From Stenocarpella maydis (lineage: Eukaryota; Ascomycota; Sordariomycetes; Diaporthales; Diaporthaceae): 64,000 nt of DNA. Location of the stretch: the NCBI GenBank assembly GCA_002270565.1, contig NQMI01000052.1:186001-250000 (forward strand), in the 5' to 3' direction. Positions within the stretch are counted from its first letter, which is position 1; each line of letters starts with the position of its first letter. The notes beneath the pieces are model-generated. The model made no database searches and had not been told where the DNA came from. It was given only the letters and a program-made list of their open reading frames with translations. Positions 48,708-61,322 of this stretch are shown here, piece after piece. The translations under genes were made by a program, and so were the position numbers.

Positions 48708-51700
48708 AGGCTAATGTTTAAATCCGGGGTGGAATGTCTGCTTGATGAGTCCGCAAACCCCAACTGTATCATTGATTATCGATGACCTCCTCTTGGACCA
48801 CGGGTCTCTGCGGAAGGACGACGCCATGATGGGCTCGATAATTCGATGCTGCGATCTGCCACACCTTCTCCTGACAAGACAGCAGCCGGGAGCGCACGGC
48901 AGGTGGTGTGGTCACAGCACGTCAAAGAGGCCCTGTTGTGCGACAACCACGCCCCTACGCACCGCATCTACGTGCTCCCTCTCGCCTCGTCTACCCGCCG
49001 CGTGGGTAACAACACACACACAACCGACCTGCAAGTCTGACAGCTTTCGTGTCTGTCGTTTCCCAAGGCTCCGGGTCGGTGTCTCAGCCAGGTGGTCGTG
49101 CGTCACAGCCTCCTACGTGTAATGCGGTTGGGTCGCCGCCACAATGATCCGCCACGTTGAGCACACACCCGCAGCCAAACCACCGTCGATTCCGCGCGGT
49201 CCAGACGTACCTCAGGAGAGGGAGGGGGAGGGCATGCAACGTCCGCTCGAGCGTGCCCGGGCAATGCCGGGCGCGTGACGCCAGCAATGCGCACACACAC
49301 ACACCCAATCCCGCCCGCAGCAGATCGCACCCCGGCGATCTGGGAGGAGGGCTCTGAGTTGGTGCGGCTGAGAATATGGGCATGGAACTGGCGCTCGCCA
49401 TATCTTGACGGTGGTCATGCGCGGTTCTGTGTAACTGGAGATTTCAATGTCTTGCAGGGCCCGGCACATCGGGCAAACAAATCTCTGGAGGTGAGATAGG
49501 GATGTAACACACCCTCTTCCCGCCACGACGCGCATCGTACCAAGACGGCGTCTCAAGCACACATGGGCGGCGGGCTACCGCGATTATTTGGAACTCCGAC
49601 GTGTCATACGGATTCACCTACACAGCGCTGCGCTTTGTCTTCGTCAGCCGTGGAATCATCGTGTTCGAGGCCACCAACCCTGGAGACTCTCCCGTCAACA
49701 CATGTCATGCCGCAGAAGCCCGACGGGCTGACGGACGGGGGCAATCCCGCATTGCTGAGTATCAATCGAGATGTTCTAGGTTTTCAGCTGTTGGCTGTAC
49801 CACTCACGGGCGGGCTGTTGAGCCTCGCCGCAACCTCTTTCCCGCTTGCTCGCGCACGTAAGCATCGCTTATAATGCATGGTCTGCCTTCGTGCTCATAG
49901 CTGAGGCCGTATGCAAGCCATCGCCCGGGCTCACAAGTCGTGGGCATCTACAGAAGTACCCGGAAATGAGGATTCTGTGATTCTCGGTCCCGGACAGCAT
50001 AACTTGCTTGGGACTCTTGTAACCAGCACTCACCGCCATGCGGTGCATCGAAACGACACGGTAAGCGATCGCGATGTTGTCTGCAACCGGGAAACACGAT
50101 ATCATCGTCAGCCGTGTTGTCTGGGCTTGGTTATCTGCCGTACCGCTCGCTTCATCATCGTCGGACGTCCTTCCCATGTATCACAGCTGAGAGTGTGAGC
50201 TATCAGGGGTGCTATATGGAGGCCACTGTAAATTCTTTTCAATCCCGCATCGTTATAGTCGTTCTCTGCAAGTGTGACGCGAATGTACCCGTAGCCTGAC
50301 TTCCTCTACCACAACTTAGTACAACATGTAGATAATGTACTCGAATTACTGCCGACCTCATGCGCGTTGTCTCGATTCTTGCCGCAGTCACACCAAACAT
50401 TTACCATCCTTCTGAACCGCAGGAGGTTCCCGGCCCCAGCTCCACGTCTCGCCACGGCAATTCTTGTAATGAGAATGTATAATGGATCATCTCTTGCGAA
50501 TTCCGGGCCCACGAATCTAGGTGTTGCCCGTAGCTTGGTAGGGTCCAGAATACCACCAACTTCAACCATAGCCTCGGGTACTGTGTCGGAGTCGTCTCAG
50601 GTACATTGGGACTCAGTTTTCTCCTCTAAAATGTTTCTGTTCACACTGAATGAATTTAAACTGGTACAGAACGCCCAAGGGCTAGATATAATGATAGAGA
50701 CGACGTTGAAGGCCCAACTGTGTGCCCTCGGCTCTCGATTTCAGGGCTGTGTCACACTGGCACCCTCTGAGCATGTGAATTGGAACATGGATTACGGAGC
50801 GATCAGGCTATGGAATAAACTGCCGGTCCAAAGGACATGACCATATCTGGTCGCCTTGTGACGGATCAGATCGTCTGGTTTGCTAGCTTGGAACGCTGGA
50901 CTATGTTTCGGCCACAGCCCGGGATGCTGGGCTCGTATACACTGGGCCCACCTAGGTACTCACAAGTTCTGGAACCTCATAATTCTAATGCAGTACAATA
51001 TCCTAATATGAATCAGGCTTCGGAAAAGGGCTACCACAGTTCAACTTGATGCCTCCTGGGCACAAGCTGACCAGAAGACTGCTCGTCATGAGTGATCACA
51101 AGTCAGTTTTAAGACTTGAATTTATCTTTCGCCGGGCTGCGAGGAAGATTGATGGTCTCCATTTCCCAACTCTCGGATAATCTAAGCTAATCCCTCTTCA
51201 CCCTGCTTCGTTGCCTGCATCGTTTCCTAACAATGGCCAGGGAGCACTTGAGTTCAAACCTCGACTTCATCAATGCCTCAATCTATTTCAGCGATCTATC
51301 GGTTGTTCCGAACTCTCAACAGATCACAGCCAACTTTTCCCGCGGTGATAAGCCCGTCCGGCTGGAAAACAGGTCCCCGCCAAACCCCCACCTCCTCTAC
51401 AGCTTCAAGCTTGCCGGTCTGTCAGGAAAATACGGGCACCTACTCCAAGAAACAGCACGTTCCATCACCCGGTGTAAAGATCATTGGAATGTCGACCATG
51501 ATCTGCGTGAGACTCAGCTACTAGGGAGCAGCGAGCGTAAGAGGACATGGTGGCTTCGGGAAACACTCCTTGACGAGAAAGTTGGTGGTGTAGGCGAGAG
51601 GGTTGGTTGCGCCAAAAGACCTATAGCAATGGCACCCTCTATGCCCTCACGACCTACTATTAGTTACACCCCCTATCGGCTGCACCAGTTGATTTTGTTC

Positions 51701-51889
51701 TTAACCCGGCCACAATTCCCTTCTTTTCCTTTCGTTCTTTCTTTTTTTTAAAAAAAAGAAGAAGAAGAGCCGCGGCGGTCCATCCATACAGTTGTAAATG
51801 CTCAAAGACCCAGCGTTAGATAAATAAAAAAAAAAATACATTGCCGATGACAATAAATTTTAATAAACACAATAGCCTATCGATGAGAA
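48708..51889. other. gene-poor stretch; possible unrecognised small ORFs
   Basis: Intermediate GC sequence with several overlapping frames of 100-172 codons (for example forward 50367-50840 and 51233-51751). None shows a family motif or consistent coding bias. A (CACA)n run is at 49293-49304, and a T-run/A-run at 51750-51768. Confidence 0.4.
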
Positions 51890-52583
51890 AGCGAAGGGCA
51901 CCTTCCACCTTCTCAGCCTGCGGACTGGAGAGTTTTACCCCGTCTACGGTCCCACAGGCCATCTGGTGCTCAGCATCGAGCGCGTCGCTGCTCCTCTCTT
52001 CGGAATCGTCACCTACGGCGTGCAGCTCCTGGCATGCACGGAGAAGAAGGCGGTTTTCATGTGTGGATGGATAGCCAGCCTGGCACAACCAAGCGCACCT
52101 TTCCAGGCATGTTGGACAGCGCCGTAGGCGGCAGCCTGATCACCGGTGAGACCCCTTCTGAGTGCCTGGTCCGAGGGACGAGCGAGGTGGCCTCGTTCGA
52201 TGCTGAGCTGACCAAGAGGAACAAGGCAATGCCATAGGAGCGATCAGTTATCAGTGTCTGGCGCTAACGAGCCCAGCAACTGCGGGAAGGGTCTGCTGGG
52301 TCCTGATATCGAGTTCACCTACGAGATGAAACTACCCACTGGCCTTGTACCTGCTCCTAAGGATCTTGAGGTCGGAGTCACAGGGTTCTTGTTGATATTA
52401 GTCAACTTAAAGGAGTCACTCGCTAAGGGAGAGTTTACACTAGCGAACGGAGAGGTGGTTCTTGATTTCTTTATTCGGCTTGGCATCGTGGTCTTTCGGA
52501 ATGAGACGAAATACACCACGATTGTGTCTCGACTACATCACAGTCTTGACATGGCACTACAGCAGCCAGTTAAGCCAAAGTGA
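51890..52583 (+). pseudogene. Nudix hydrolase (thiamine-pyrophosphokinase-related) pseudogene
   Basis: Pieces of one protein appear in successive forward frames. GEFYPVYGPTGHLVLSIERV and APLFGIVTYGV (51928-52020) match the N-terminal domain of TPK-related Nudix proteins. FPGMLDSAVGGSLITGETPS then ECLVRGTSEVASF (52097-52200) correspond to the Nudix box region, in which the usual REaxEE core is altered. GAISYQCLA lies in a third frame at about 52235. GPDIEFTYEMKLP and LDFFIRLGIV (52294-52490) give the C-terminal part. At least three frame changes and a TAG break it, and the first part of the family's N-terminal domain is missing. It sits at the border of the next AT-rich block. Confidence 0.72.
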
Positions 52584-52900
52584 AAGGACCTTTCACCAAA
52601 TGAGGTTTTCCATCACAAGATATCATAGCTTGGTCGAATGCTCCAAATTCTGTTGCGATATGTGTTTATGCGTCACAAAACATCGTCGCCCCGGCTCCCA
52701 GCAGGCCCCCCTTCCAGCCGCCCTACCCACCCACTATGCCACTATTCCCAACGTTAATTTCTCACCATAACTATTACTAAGCCCTCTTCTATTAGTATCA
52801 AGGAATTATTAGAATCATCACTATTAGGTAATATAGCCCCAGCCTTAATTTAACCCCTCTAAATGGCCTTAATATTAATAAATGTCTCATTTAAGTTAAT

Positions 52901-53325
52901 TGTTATGATCACACCAAACCTTTATGGGGTTCAGTAGGTAACCTGTAGGGTTTATATTAGCAGAGCGGCGCAGAGGCAGCACGTGACTAAGTTGCAGTAT
53001 ATAAAGACATTATTCATGAAGAGGGTATAATTAAAAGCTATAAGGCTATCCAATTAGTAAGACTAAATACTTAGATTAATAACTAAAGTATCTATTCTAT
53101 AAAAGCTATCTACTATAGTGATGACCATGTTCTTATATATCCTGACTCTTCCGTTGTATTATAAGGGTGGCTCGCCAGGCTCGCGACCAGAGGCTGCAAG
53201 CATTGCAAGCCAGACCCTAACCCAGGCTTAGTGCATCTTCGTTATCTTGCATCTGCAGGGTTATATCATGGTAGTTAGTCCTGATTATCCTAGGTCCTGG
53301 GATACCATCGTGTTAGTTCATAACA
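52901..53325 (+). mobile_element. LTR-B3: solo LTR, 425 bp, perfect TTAAT target duplication
   Basis: TGTTATGATC...GTTCATAACA with complementary ends (TGTTATGA/TCATAACA-like). TTAAT immediately precedes (52896-52900) and follows (53326-53330). It aligns with 37036-37508 but keeps more C and G (for example AGCAGAGCGGCGCAGAGGCA), so it is younger or less mutated. The target is AT-rich decayed sequence. Confidence 0.85.
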
Positions 53326-54581
53326 TTAATTTAGACCTTGTTTCTTTAGATCTTCACATACACCTTAATTTTACCCTATAGCTTCTTATTGTTTAAAGAA
53401 TACTACTAAATTAAACTCTTTCTTATTATATCCCTTAAGAAACTTTTTAAAGAATATTTATTATATAAGGCTTAAGTATTTCTAATAGGTATAATTAGCC
53501 ATTATAGACCTTAACTCTTATAATAACCTGAGTATCTTAAAAATAATATTTAAAAGCTAAAATTTAAACCTATATACTGTAACAATAGTAGTGTGCAATA
53601 GCATACTGGTAGGCTATCGCTACAGCCACCATACCATAGCCAGAGGGCATAGTTGCTTACTAAGCAACTACCACCCGCTATATAGACCCGAGATAGCTGG
53701 TAGGCTACGCCCACTACACCCACTACTGCAGATAGAGAGAAATATAATAACAACACCCCACTCATATTACAATATGTGACCCATCCAACACTAATCAGTA
53801 GTTATAAGGGCAACCACAGATTAGCAAGGATTAAAGAAACAGATCATTACTACTTTAATAGTAGCTATACTAATGGTACTAATAGTATCACTCCTTAAAG
53901 ACACTTTAATAGTCTTCAGCAATATTATTACTACCCATCATAAGAAGAAGAGGGCTCTATATGTATAATACTATACTTTACCTTTATCTCACGCACATCC
54001 ATTACGCCCTAAGTATCATTAGAAAGCAACCGCAAAATGCATAAGGCTGCATAATATTACTAACCTATAGCTACTCTTAAAGATAACGCTAGAGATATCA
54101 CTACTTTAGCACCTATTAATAATTACCCCAGCAATCCCCTCAGCAATTAGCTACACTAGCCGAGGTTAACCTTACCAGCCGGCACATCTTTACTACCCCT
54201 GCTAACAGCTTACCCCTATATACTTACTACCCCTTATTACTATCTTTTTTACCCCTACTTTACCCCAGCATACCCCTATTCTTTATTATAATATTATATG
54301 TTAACTATATAATCCATATATCATAATAGCGAACCCCGGTGATAAAGATAACACCTTTACGCCATTAGCATTAATAGCTACATTAACAATCACTACTAGT
54401 ATTAACCCTACTAACTTATTAGATATGATTAAGGATATATTACTTAGGGAAGCTACCACTAAGATAAGTCTTAACCCCAGTCTATAAGGGGTAGACCCAG
54501 ATCCAGATGCTATAAGTAACCCAAGACCATATGCAATCCATCTCAATATCTATATACAAGCATGTCACCAAGTATATATAN
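53326..54581. repeat. AT-rich decayed sequence
   Basis: No gene recognised. A CTGGTAGGCTA motif recurs at 53607 and 53697. An N at 54581 directly precedes the truncated LTR-A copy, so the junction may be an assembly join. Confidence 0.5.
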
Positions 54582-54916
54582 GTATTAGATAGCCTGATTT
54601 CTGAAGTTTGTATATACTTAATTTGGGCATTGCTAGGGCTGTGGTTGGCTGGTTGCTTGGAACCAAAGATGGTGTGTTGGAAGGGCGAATTTTCCGGCAT
54701 TTGCAAATTTGCACCAGAGCCTACCGCAGCGTGCCCAGGGGTGAGACGACGTCGGAGGGTATATAAGGAGGGCTTACAGAAGCCCAACTTAATTCAATAC
54801 AAAGTTGTCCAGACCATTGTCAATCGTCCCAATTCGCCTCAGAGCACCATACTGCGACCCTGCCGAAACACACACACGCTGAACTGAATGCTATTCTATA
54901 GCACAAATTCATCAGA
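54582..54916 (+). mobile_element. LTR-A3: 5'-truncated LTR-A copy (335 bp)
   Basis: Matches LTR-A1 from 23956 to its end (TTCATCAGA), including the TATA-containing segment. The first about 262 bp are missing, and the copy starts right after the N at 54581. Sequence is nearly identical to LTR-A1, so it is recent. Confidence 0.8.
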
Positions 54917-55361
54917 TAACTACTTCTACTTACAAAGGCATAAAATTCTCACATTTAGCCATTAAGCCTCCTCCTTTATAGCCTCTAGCTCTTCCTCTAG
55001 TTAACAATATATTAAGGTAACCTTATTCAACTAATTAAGAGTAAGACCTTAAATGTTACAGTTAGATAGATTAAGGCAGATATAGGTCCAATAGCAAATA
55101 GATTCTAAATCCACAACCTTACAGTCCTTAGCTAGATTATATTCCTTACAATAAGAATAAGGCATAAGAATAATGCTATCCTTTAAGGTAATAGCAAAAA
55201 GAAGGGCAGCATTATACTCAACAATAGAAAAAGACTTTGCAAGATAAGACTTAATAACCCTACCTAATATAATAAATTAAGAAGGAATAAATAAGAATAT
55301 AAACAAGCAAAAACAACTTATAGAATACTTTTAAGAACAAAAAAAGTAAGAAGAAAGATAA
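54917..55361. repeat. AT-rich decayed sequence between LTR copies
   Basis: No recognisable content beyond AT-rich decayed sequence. Confidence 0.4.
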
Positions 55362-55739
55362 TATTATAAACCAACACACATTAGCAGCTAACTACCGCAA
55401 AAGACAACCCTACAGGTCGGGAAGTAACTCCCAAAAGGAGCGCCCCGCCTAATCCAATTAGTAACGCCACCTTATCAGGGTTAGGGTTAGGGACCCACCA
55501 TAATTAATAAGATCATTATTAATTCTATCAAGCAACGCTCAATCAATAGGATTACCATCAATACTATCAACAACGAATAAAGGGTCAGAACATATAAGAA
55601 CATAATTATCACCACATTAGGTAGCTTTCATAGAACAGACTCTTCAGTCATTAATCTAAGTATTCAATCCTAACGTTAAATAGCCTCACAGCTAGTAATC
55701 ATTATTAAGTCAACAATATTACTTAATAACCGCTTAACA
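55362..55739 (-). mobile_element. LTR-B4: reverse, divergent LTR-B copy
   Basis: In reverse orientation it runs from TGTTAAGCGG to GGTTTATAATA. It shares with LTR-B1 the CTATTTAA..., ACCCTAACCCTGAT, GGCGGGGC and TTTTGGGAG stretches. Boundaries are approximate and no target duplication is seen. Confidence 0.5.
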
Positions 55740-57905
55740 ACATATTCCAAACATAAACCCTTAGTCTTTCAGGATTAACGTACTCGAAAACCTCTTTGAT
55801 CATTACATTAAGAAGGAGGTTCATATTTAGAGATTATAATTTAATTAAGTAATTAGGCTTTTCTTTATATAGCTAAAGATAAGGGCTTACTCTAAGTAAG
55901 CCTTTATAATTCCACCCTTATTAATATTTTAATAGTTAGCTAATTTAATAAACTTAATAACAGGTAGCTAAAGGAGTTTAAACTAGGACTTAGTATTTTT
56001 CTTATTAGCTATTTAAATCCTTAAGGCTTTAATATACTAATTCTTTCTTAATTAGAGCTCTAGGTAATAAACAAGAAAGCCCTTAAGCTAAGTTCTTTTA
56101 AGGAGAGAGTAATCTTTATTTAGGAAGGCTAGATAAGCTACTAGATTTTATAGATTATATTGGGTAAAAGTAAGCTTTAGATGATTTAAATTTATTATGT
56201 ATAGAGCTAATAAATTTTCTTATTAGTTAGAAAGAAGCCTTTAAGGTAGAGCAGCCTCTTACCAGCTTAATTTACTATTAAGCTAATTAAATAGTATAAT
56301 ATAAGGGATATACTGGGTCTTAAAGGCCTGCCTAATAGATATATTATCCTTAATTATAATGATAGTATTATAAACTTCTGCTTCTAAGTATTGCTTTATA
56401 ATTATGTAATTAATACGTATATAATGTTTGGTAAGAAAAAAAAACCCTTTATTAAGATATTTAAGTTTTCCTAAAGGGTGGGTATAGATGCGTTCATATG
56501 TGTATGCAATTGTAGGGCGGCCGGAAGGGGGGCCCGGCTGGAAGCCGGGGCAACAATGTTAGAAGGAAGTGTTGAACTTGCAGAAGTAGCCAAGTTTGTG
56601 GGGCTGTTGACGAGGTATGAAGTGCGTGTGTCAGGAAGAAGGGTGGAAGTGGCAAGCCGGAAGGAAGAGGTGGGCTGACAGAAGTAGCAATGTTTTTTTG
56701 CGGAGCTGTTGATGAAGTACGCAGCACGCATGTCAGGCAGGTCAATGGGCTTGGCATCCGTAGTTCCACTTTGATGGGCGCATGAAGCTGGGCACCGATC
56801 AGGTATGGGTGAGTGTAGAAGGCAGAAAACAATGATCACGAACTTCGCGGTACCGAGTTGTGGGCACAAGCCTCTCACAGCGGGCTTCATTCATTGAGCA
56901 AGATACAAGGCTATCAATTGATGCAATATTTGGTCAATCTTACAAATCTGATTGGTTATGTGAAATCCAGTGAGCATTGAGCTTGGTATTTCCCCATCAA
57001 TACTTCCAGGTCAAGGTAGCCCTCCCCAGGTAGGAGTCTCAAAAATTAAGCGCTATGAGTTTATGAAGAAGCAAATGATAGTGATTGCTATGGAACCATA
57101 GTACCTAGTCAGGTCTCGTTCTTTATGGAGTGGTCTCAGAGCTCATGAGTCAGTCTGTGAATGAAATCTTTCAGACAGAATTGCCCATTCTTGTAAGTCG
57201 TGTCAGATGTAACGGGCTGGCCTTGATGTGTTAGCGGAGGTTGATCATATGTCTCCATGGCAGAGATGATATTCAGTTTGACTGAAGCCACTGGCAGGGC
57301 TTTCTTACCCACAACACCAAATTCAGTGTTTGCTGTGAGATCGTTGCCTGTGTAATTGTTTGTGGCAAAAATGCATAAAAAAGAATTCTGTCTCGAGTGT
57401 TGTGACTTCCATGTTTGAAGAAGTCAGCCTGCTCCATGAGTAGTCAGCTCTGAGAGCCATTGAGCCAGTCCATTAGGACTATCAGGCATATTTTCCTGGT
57501 GTTGCGTGAAGGCGTTGGTTTGACCCCGGAGTACATTGCGACACCTGAAACCCTTTTTTTGGCTGATGGGAGCCGAACTTGACCGAGTGGCTGCAACACA
57601 AATCATTGTGCCTTAGAAGGGCGTGCTCCTCCACTTTCCAGATAACATCAACTACACAGTATATAGTAGCCATAGGGCCGGAGTTCCCCGATAGGGCCCC
57701 AATCAGCCCACTGATAAGCCCACTTCCAAGCCTTAGCACTAAGTAGTATAATAGGCCTTAATAGTTAACACCAATATAGCTATAAATATTAAAGTTTTAT
57801 TTATAATACTATTACTTAATACTATTAAATAAGAAGGTATAAAGAAAATTTTAATATAATTAGAGCTATAAAATTATAATATATTTAAATATTTAATATA
57901 AGGTA
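55740..57905. other. mixed AT-rich / intermediate stretch
   Basis: 55.7-56.46 kb is AT-rich and featureless. 56470-57720 is of intermediate GC with a 98-bp imperfect tandem duplication (GAAGTAGC at 56583 and 56681) that gives a 139-codon reverse frame with internal repeats. No family recognised. Confidence 0.4.
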
Positions 57906-58318
57906 CTAGGAAGCAGCCAGGACCAGATATGGCTGGTTTGATTTTCCATATAAAAAACGTTTATACACACCCTATTAAAACCCTTAAACTAAGCTTAAAA
58001 CAGACGAGATTTTCAGGATTTACTTCGAAATATATAAATAAGTTATAGCTTATCTTTCAGAGTTTATTAAATTCTTTTTACTTAATTATTTAAAAAACTT
58101 AATTTTAGACCTTTATAATTTCATTACTTTAATAAAGCTTGGAAAAAGAAAATTTAAAATTCTTTTGAAAGATTATATAGTTAAAATATATACAACTTAA
58201 GCTATTATAAAATTTATATTTATTTTAGGCTTAGTTTAAGGGTTTTAGTAAGGTTAATATAAACGTTTTTTATATAAAAGATTAAAGTCGCTATATTTAC
58301 CACTTATTAACTTTCTAG
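57906..58318. mobile_element. TA-flanked TIR element, 413 bp (mariner/MITE-like)
   Basis: The ends are CTAGGAAG and its inverted match CTTTCTAG, flanked by TA on both sides (57904-57905, 58319-58320), as for Tc1/mariner-type target duplication. The arms pair for about 95 bp; the best-kept part is ATATAAAAAACGTTTATA and AAACCCTTAAACTAAGC. Mismatches are largely G/A and C/T. No coding capacity. Confidence 0.65.
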
Positions 58319-59512
58319 TAAATTATATTATATATATAGACTTTTATAAAATACTAATATAAAAAAGGAAAATAATTAAATAATAAATATTTAAAATATT
58401 AGTACTTCATAAAGTAAAGTTTGTTAATAAAAGTAATATATTTTTTATATTATTATTTGAATATCTTTTCATTATAAATAGTTTATATATTAACAATGAA
58501 ATATTTAAGCTTTTTCAACTTAGTTTGAAATCTAATATATTAAAAGGTATATTAATTAAATATTTAAATATAAAATTAAGAAATATATAACCTTAAATAA
58601 AAGACTTTAGTCCATATAAAAATATTGATTTTATATTTATTAAATAATTTATTTAATATATAATTACTTTATTTTAAAGGTTTAAATATATATATAGATT
58701 ATTATAAGTTTAATTATTATAAAATTCTTATTTAATAATATTACTATTAAATTAAAATTTTAAACAGTATAACCTTAAGTATACTTTTAGTATCATTATT
58801 AAGTATAATATACTTAATATTATAAGTTATAATAATATAATATAGTTTATTAATAAGTAAAATATATTAGTAAGTAGAATAGTTTTACTATACTTTTTAA
58901 GTTTAGCTAACCTTAATACTATTTTAATACTAAATAACTACTAAAGGTTGATAATAATTAATACTTATTATATTTAATTACTTATTTTTATTTAAATATA
59001 TCAATTTAATATTATTAAAATATGTTTAATATTAGTTTAAATAAGCTAACTTTTAAATAGAAATAAGATACTTTATATTAATTAATATTATCTTTAACCT
59101 TAAAATCCTAGTTTATTATAAACTATTAATAAATATATATTTATATTAATTGAAACTAAATAAATCTACTTTATTATAATGTAATAGAATATGGTTAATT
59201 AAACTCTTTTTCTTTTCTTATATATTTCTATATTATATTTAAATTTATTATAATATTTATAGTTTAATTTACTTAATTCTTTATAAACTCTTTTCTTAAT
59301 ATTATTACTAGTTTTACTAGCTAGCTACTTACCTTTTTCTTTTTCTTTAATTATTATTTGAGAATTTATAATATTAAGTAACTCTTTAAGCTATATTTAA
59401 GTCTTTTTAGCCTTTTAGTACCTAATAAGTAGTATATTAATACTTTTAAAAATATAAACTTACTTTTTTTACGAAAAAAAATAAGGTTATTTATTATTAT
59501 TTACATATCCTT
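58319..59512. repeat. extremely AT-rich sequence
   Basis: Nearly pure A/T with no readable frame or identifiable element; ends in the large N gap. Confidence 0.6.
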
Positions 59513-60110
59513 NNNNNNNNNNNNNNNNNNNNNNNNNNNNNNNNNNNNNNNNNNNNNNNNNNNNNNNNNNNNNNNNNNNNNNNNNNNNNNNNNNNNNNNN
59601 NNNNNNNNNNNNNNNNNNNNNNNNNNNNNNNNNNNNNNNNNNNNNNNNNNNNNNNNNNNNNNNNNNNNNNNNNNNNNNNNNNNNNNNNNNNNNNNNNNNN
59701 NNNNNNNNNNNNNNNNNNNNNNNNNNNNNNNNNNNNNNNNNNNNNNNNNNNNNNNNNNNNNNNNNNNNNNNNNNNNNNNNNNNNNNNNNNNNNNNNNNNN
59801 NNNNNNNNNNNNNNNNNNNNNNNNNNNNNNNNNNNNNNNNNNNNNNNNNNNNNNNNNNNNNNNNNNNNNNNNNNNNNNNNNNNNNNNNNNNNNNNNNNNN
59901 NNNNNNNNNNNNNNNNNNNNNNNNNNNNNNNNNNNNNNNNNNNNNNNNNNNNNNNNNNNNNNNNNNNNNNNNNNNNNNNNNNNNNNNNNNNNNNNNNNNN
60001 NNNNNNNNNNNNNNNNNNNNNNNNNNNNNNNNNNNNNNNNNNNNNNNNNNNNNNNNNNNNNNNNNNNNNNNNNNNNNNNNNNNNNNNNNNNNNNNNNNNN
60101 NNNNNNNNNN
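59513..60110. other. assembly gap (598 N)
   Basis: Run of N ending exactly where a 12-bp minisatellite begins. Confidence 0.98.
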
Positions 60111-60445
60111 ATGTTTATAATTATGTTTATAATTATGTTTATAATTATGTTTATAATTATGTTTATAATTATGTTTATAATTATGTTTATAATTATGTTT
60201 ATAATTATGTTTATAATTATGTTTATAATTATGTTTATAATTATGTTTATAATTATGTTTATAATTATGTTTATAATTATGTTTATAATTATGTTTATAA
60301 TTATGTTTATAATTATGTTTATAATTATGTTTATAATTATGTTTATAATTATGTTTATAATTATGTTTATAATTATGTTTATAATTATGTTTATAATTAT
60401 GTTTATAATTATGTTTATAATTATGTTTATAATTATGTTTATAAT
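60111..60445 (+). repeat. 12-bp minisatellite (ATGTTTATAATT), about 28 copies
   Basis: Perfect head-to-tail copies fill the sequence from the gap edge to 60445. The unit length is a multiple of three, so all frames stay open (MFII repeats), which is why it looks like an ORF. The array probably continues into the gap. Confidence 0.95.
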
Positions 60446-61322
60446 AAAGTCAATATAATTAAAGTTATAAATATTATTATTAATAATCTTATATTTAATT
60501 ACTATATTATAAAGAACTAAATTAAATCTTAATAATGATGTTTATATTATTTTAAAGAGCCCTTTAATACTTATATAAATATTTAAATCTAATCTTGAGG
60601 CTAAATTATATACTTATAAAGTATTAAGCTTAATACTGTTTTTTAAGCGTAGTATTATATAATATTAATGAAATATTAGCTATATATTTTATATTGGAAG
60701 ATTATAAAGAAGATCCTTAACTACTATATTTGCTTCTTAAACAGTATTAGTTTTTTAGGTTAAAGAGCTTCCATAATAATAAGAAATATAATTTTTAATC
60801 AAAGTTAATTAAGAAACCATGTTTATTAAGTTATATAATATTTAGGATACCTAAGATATAAATAGTATTAAGGAGCCTAGCTATTTTCTTAGCATTTAAA
60901 TCTTAATATTTAGTTTAAAAAGTATAGCTTTTTAATTAAATAGAATTAAGCTTATATCTTTAAAAGCAGTTTTAATAGTTTTTACCTTAAAAACCCTTTC
61001 TTATATAATATGAAAGGTAAGAAAGAACTTACTCTTAATAATATAAAAAATATAAGCATTATTAAATTAAGTAAGTTTTAAATTATAAGCCTTCTTTAAT
61101 AGGTTAAAATACTCAATATTAAATAGCTAAAGTTAGTAAAATAAAAAAAGATATATAAAGGGTAATAATATTTTTTACTTTATGATATTACTTAAAGTTT
61201 ATGAAGTAATAGCTTTTATACTTATTAAGAAATAATAACTAATACATAATGTTTTTTATAATATAGTATATTTCGTTTAAATTATTGAATCTATTTTATA
61301 GTAATTCTATTCGTTATTTATT
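60446..61322. repeat. AT-rich decayed sequence
   Basis: Very AT-rich, no identifiable element or frame. Confidence 0.5.

Noticed and set aside
51233..51751. 172-codon forward frame with ATG
   Set aside because: No motif, no intron signals, and it ends in a T-homopolymer-derived Phe-rich tail; too weak to call a gene.
55478..55492. GGGTTAGGGTTAGGG resembling telomeric repeat
   Set aside because: Only about two units; it lies inside the reverse LTR-B copy, where other copies carry ACCCTAACCCTGG at the same place.
60111..60458. 115-codon MFII-repeat frame
   Set aside because: Artefact of a 12-bp repeat whose length is a multiple of three.
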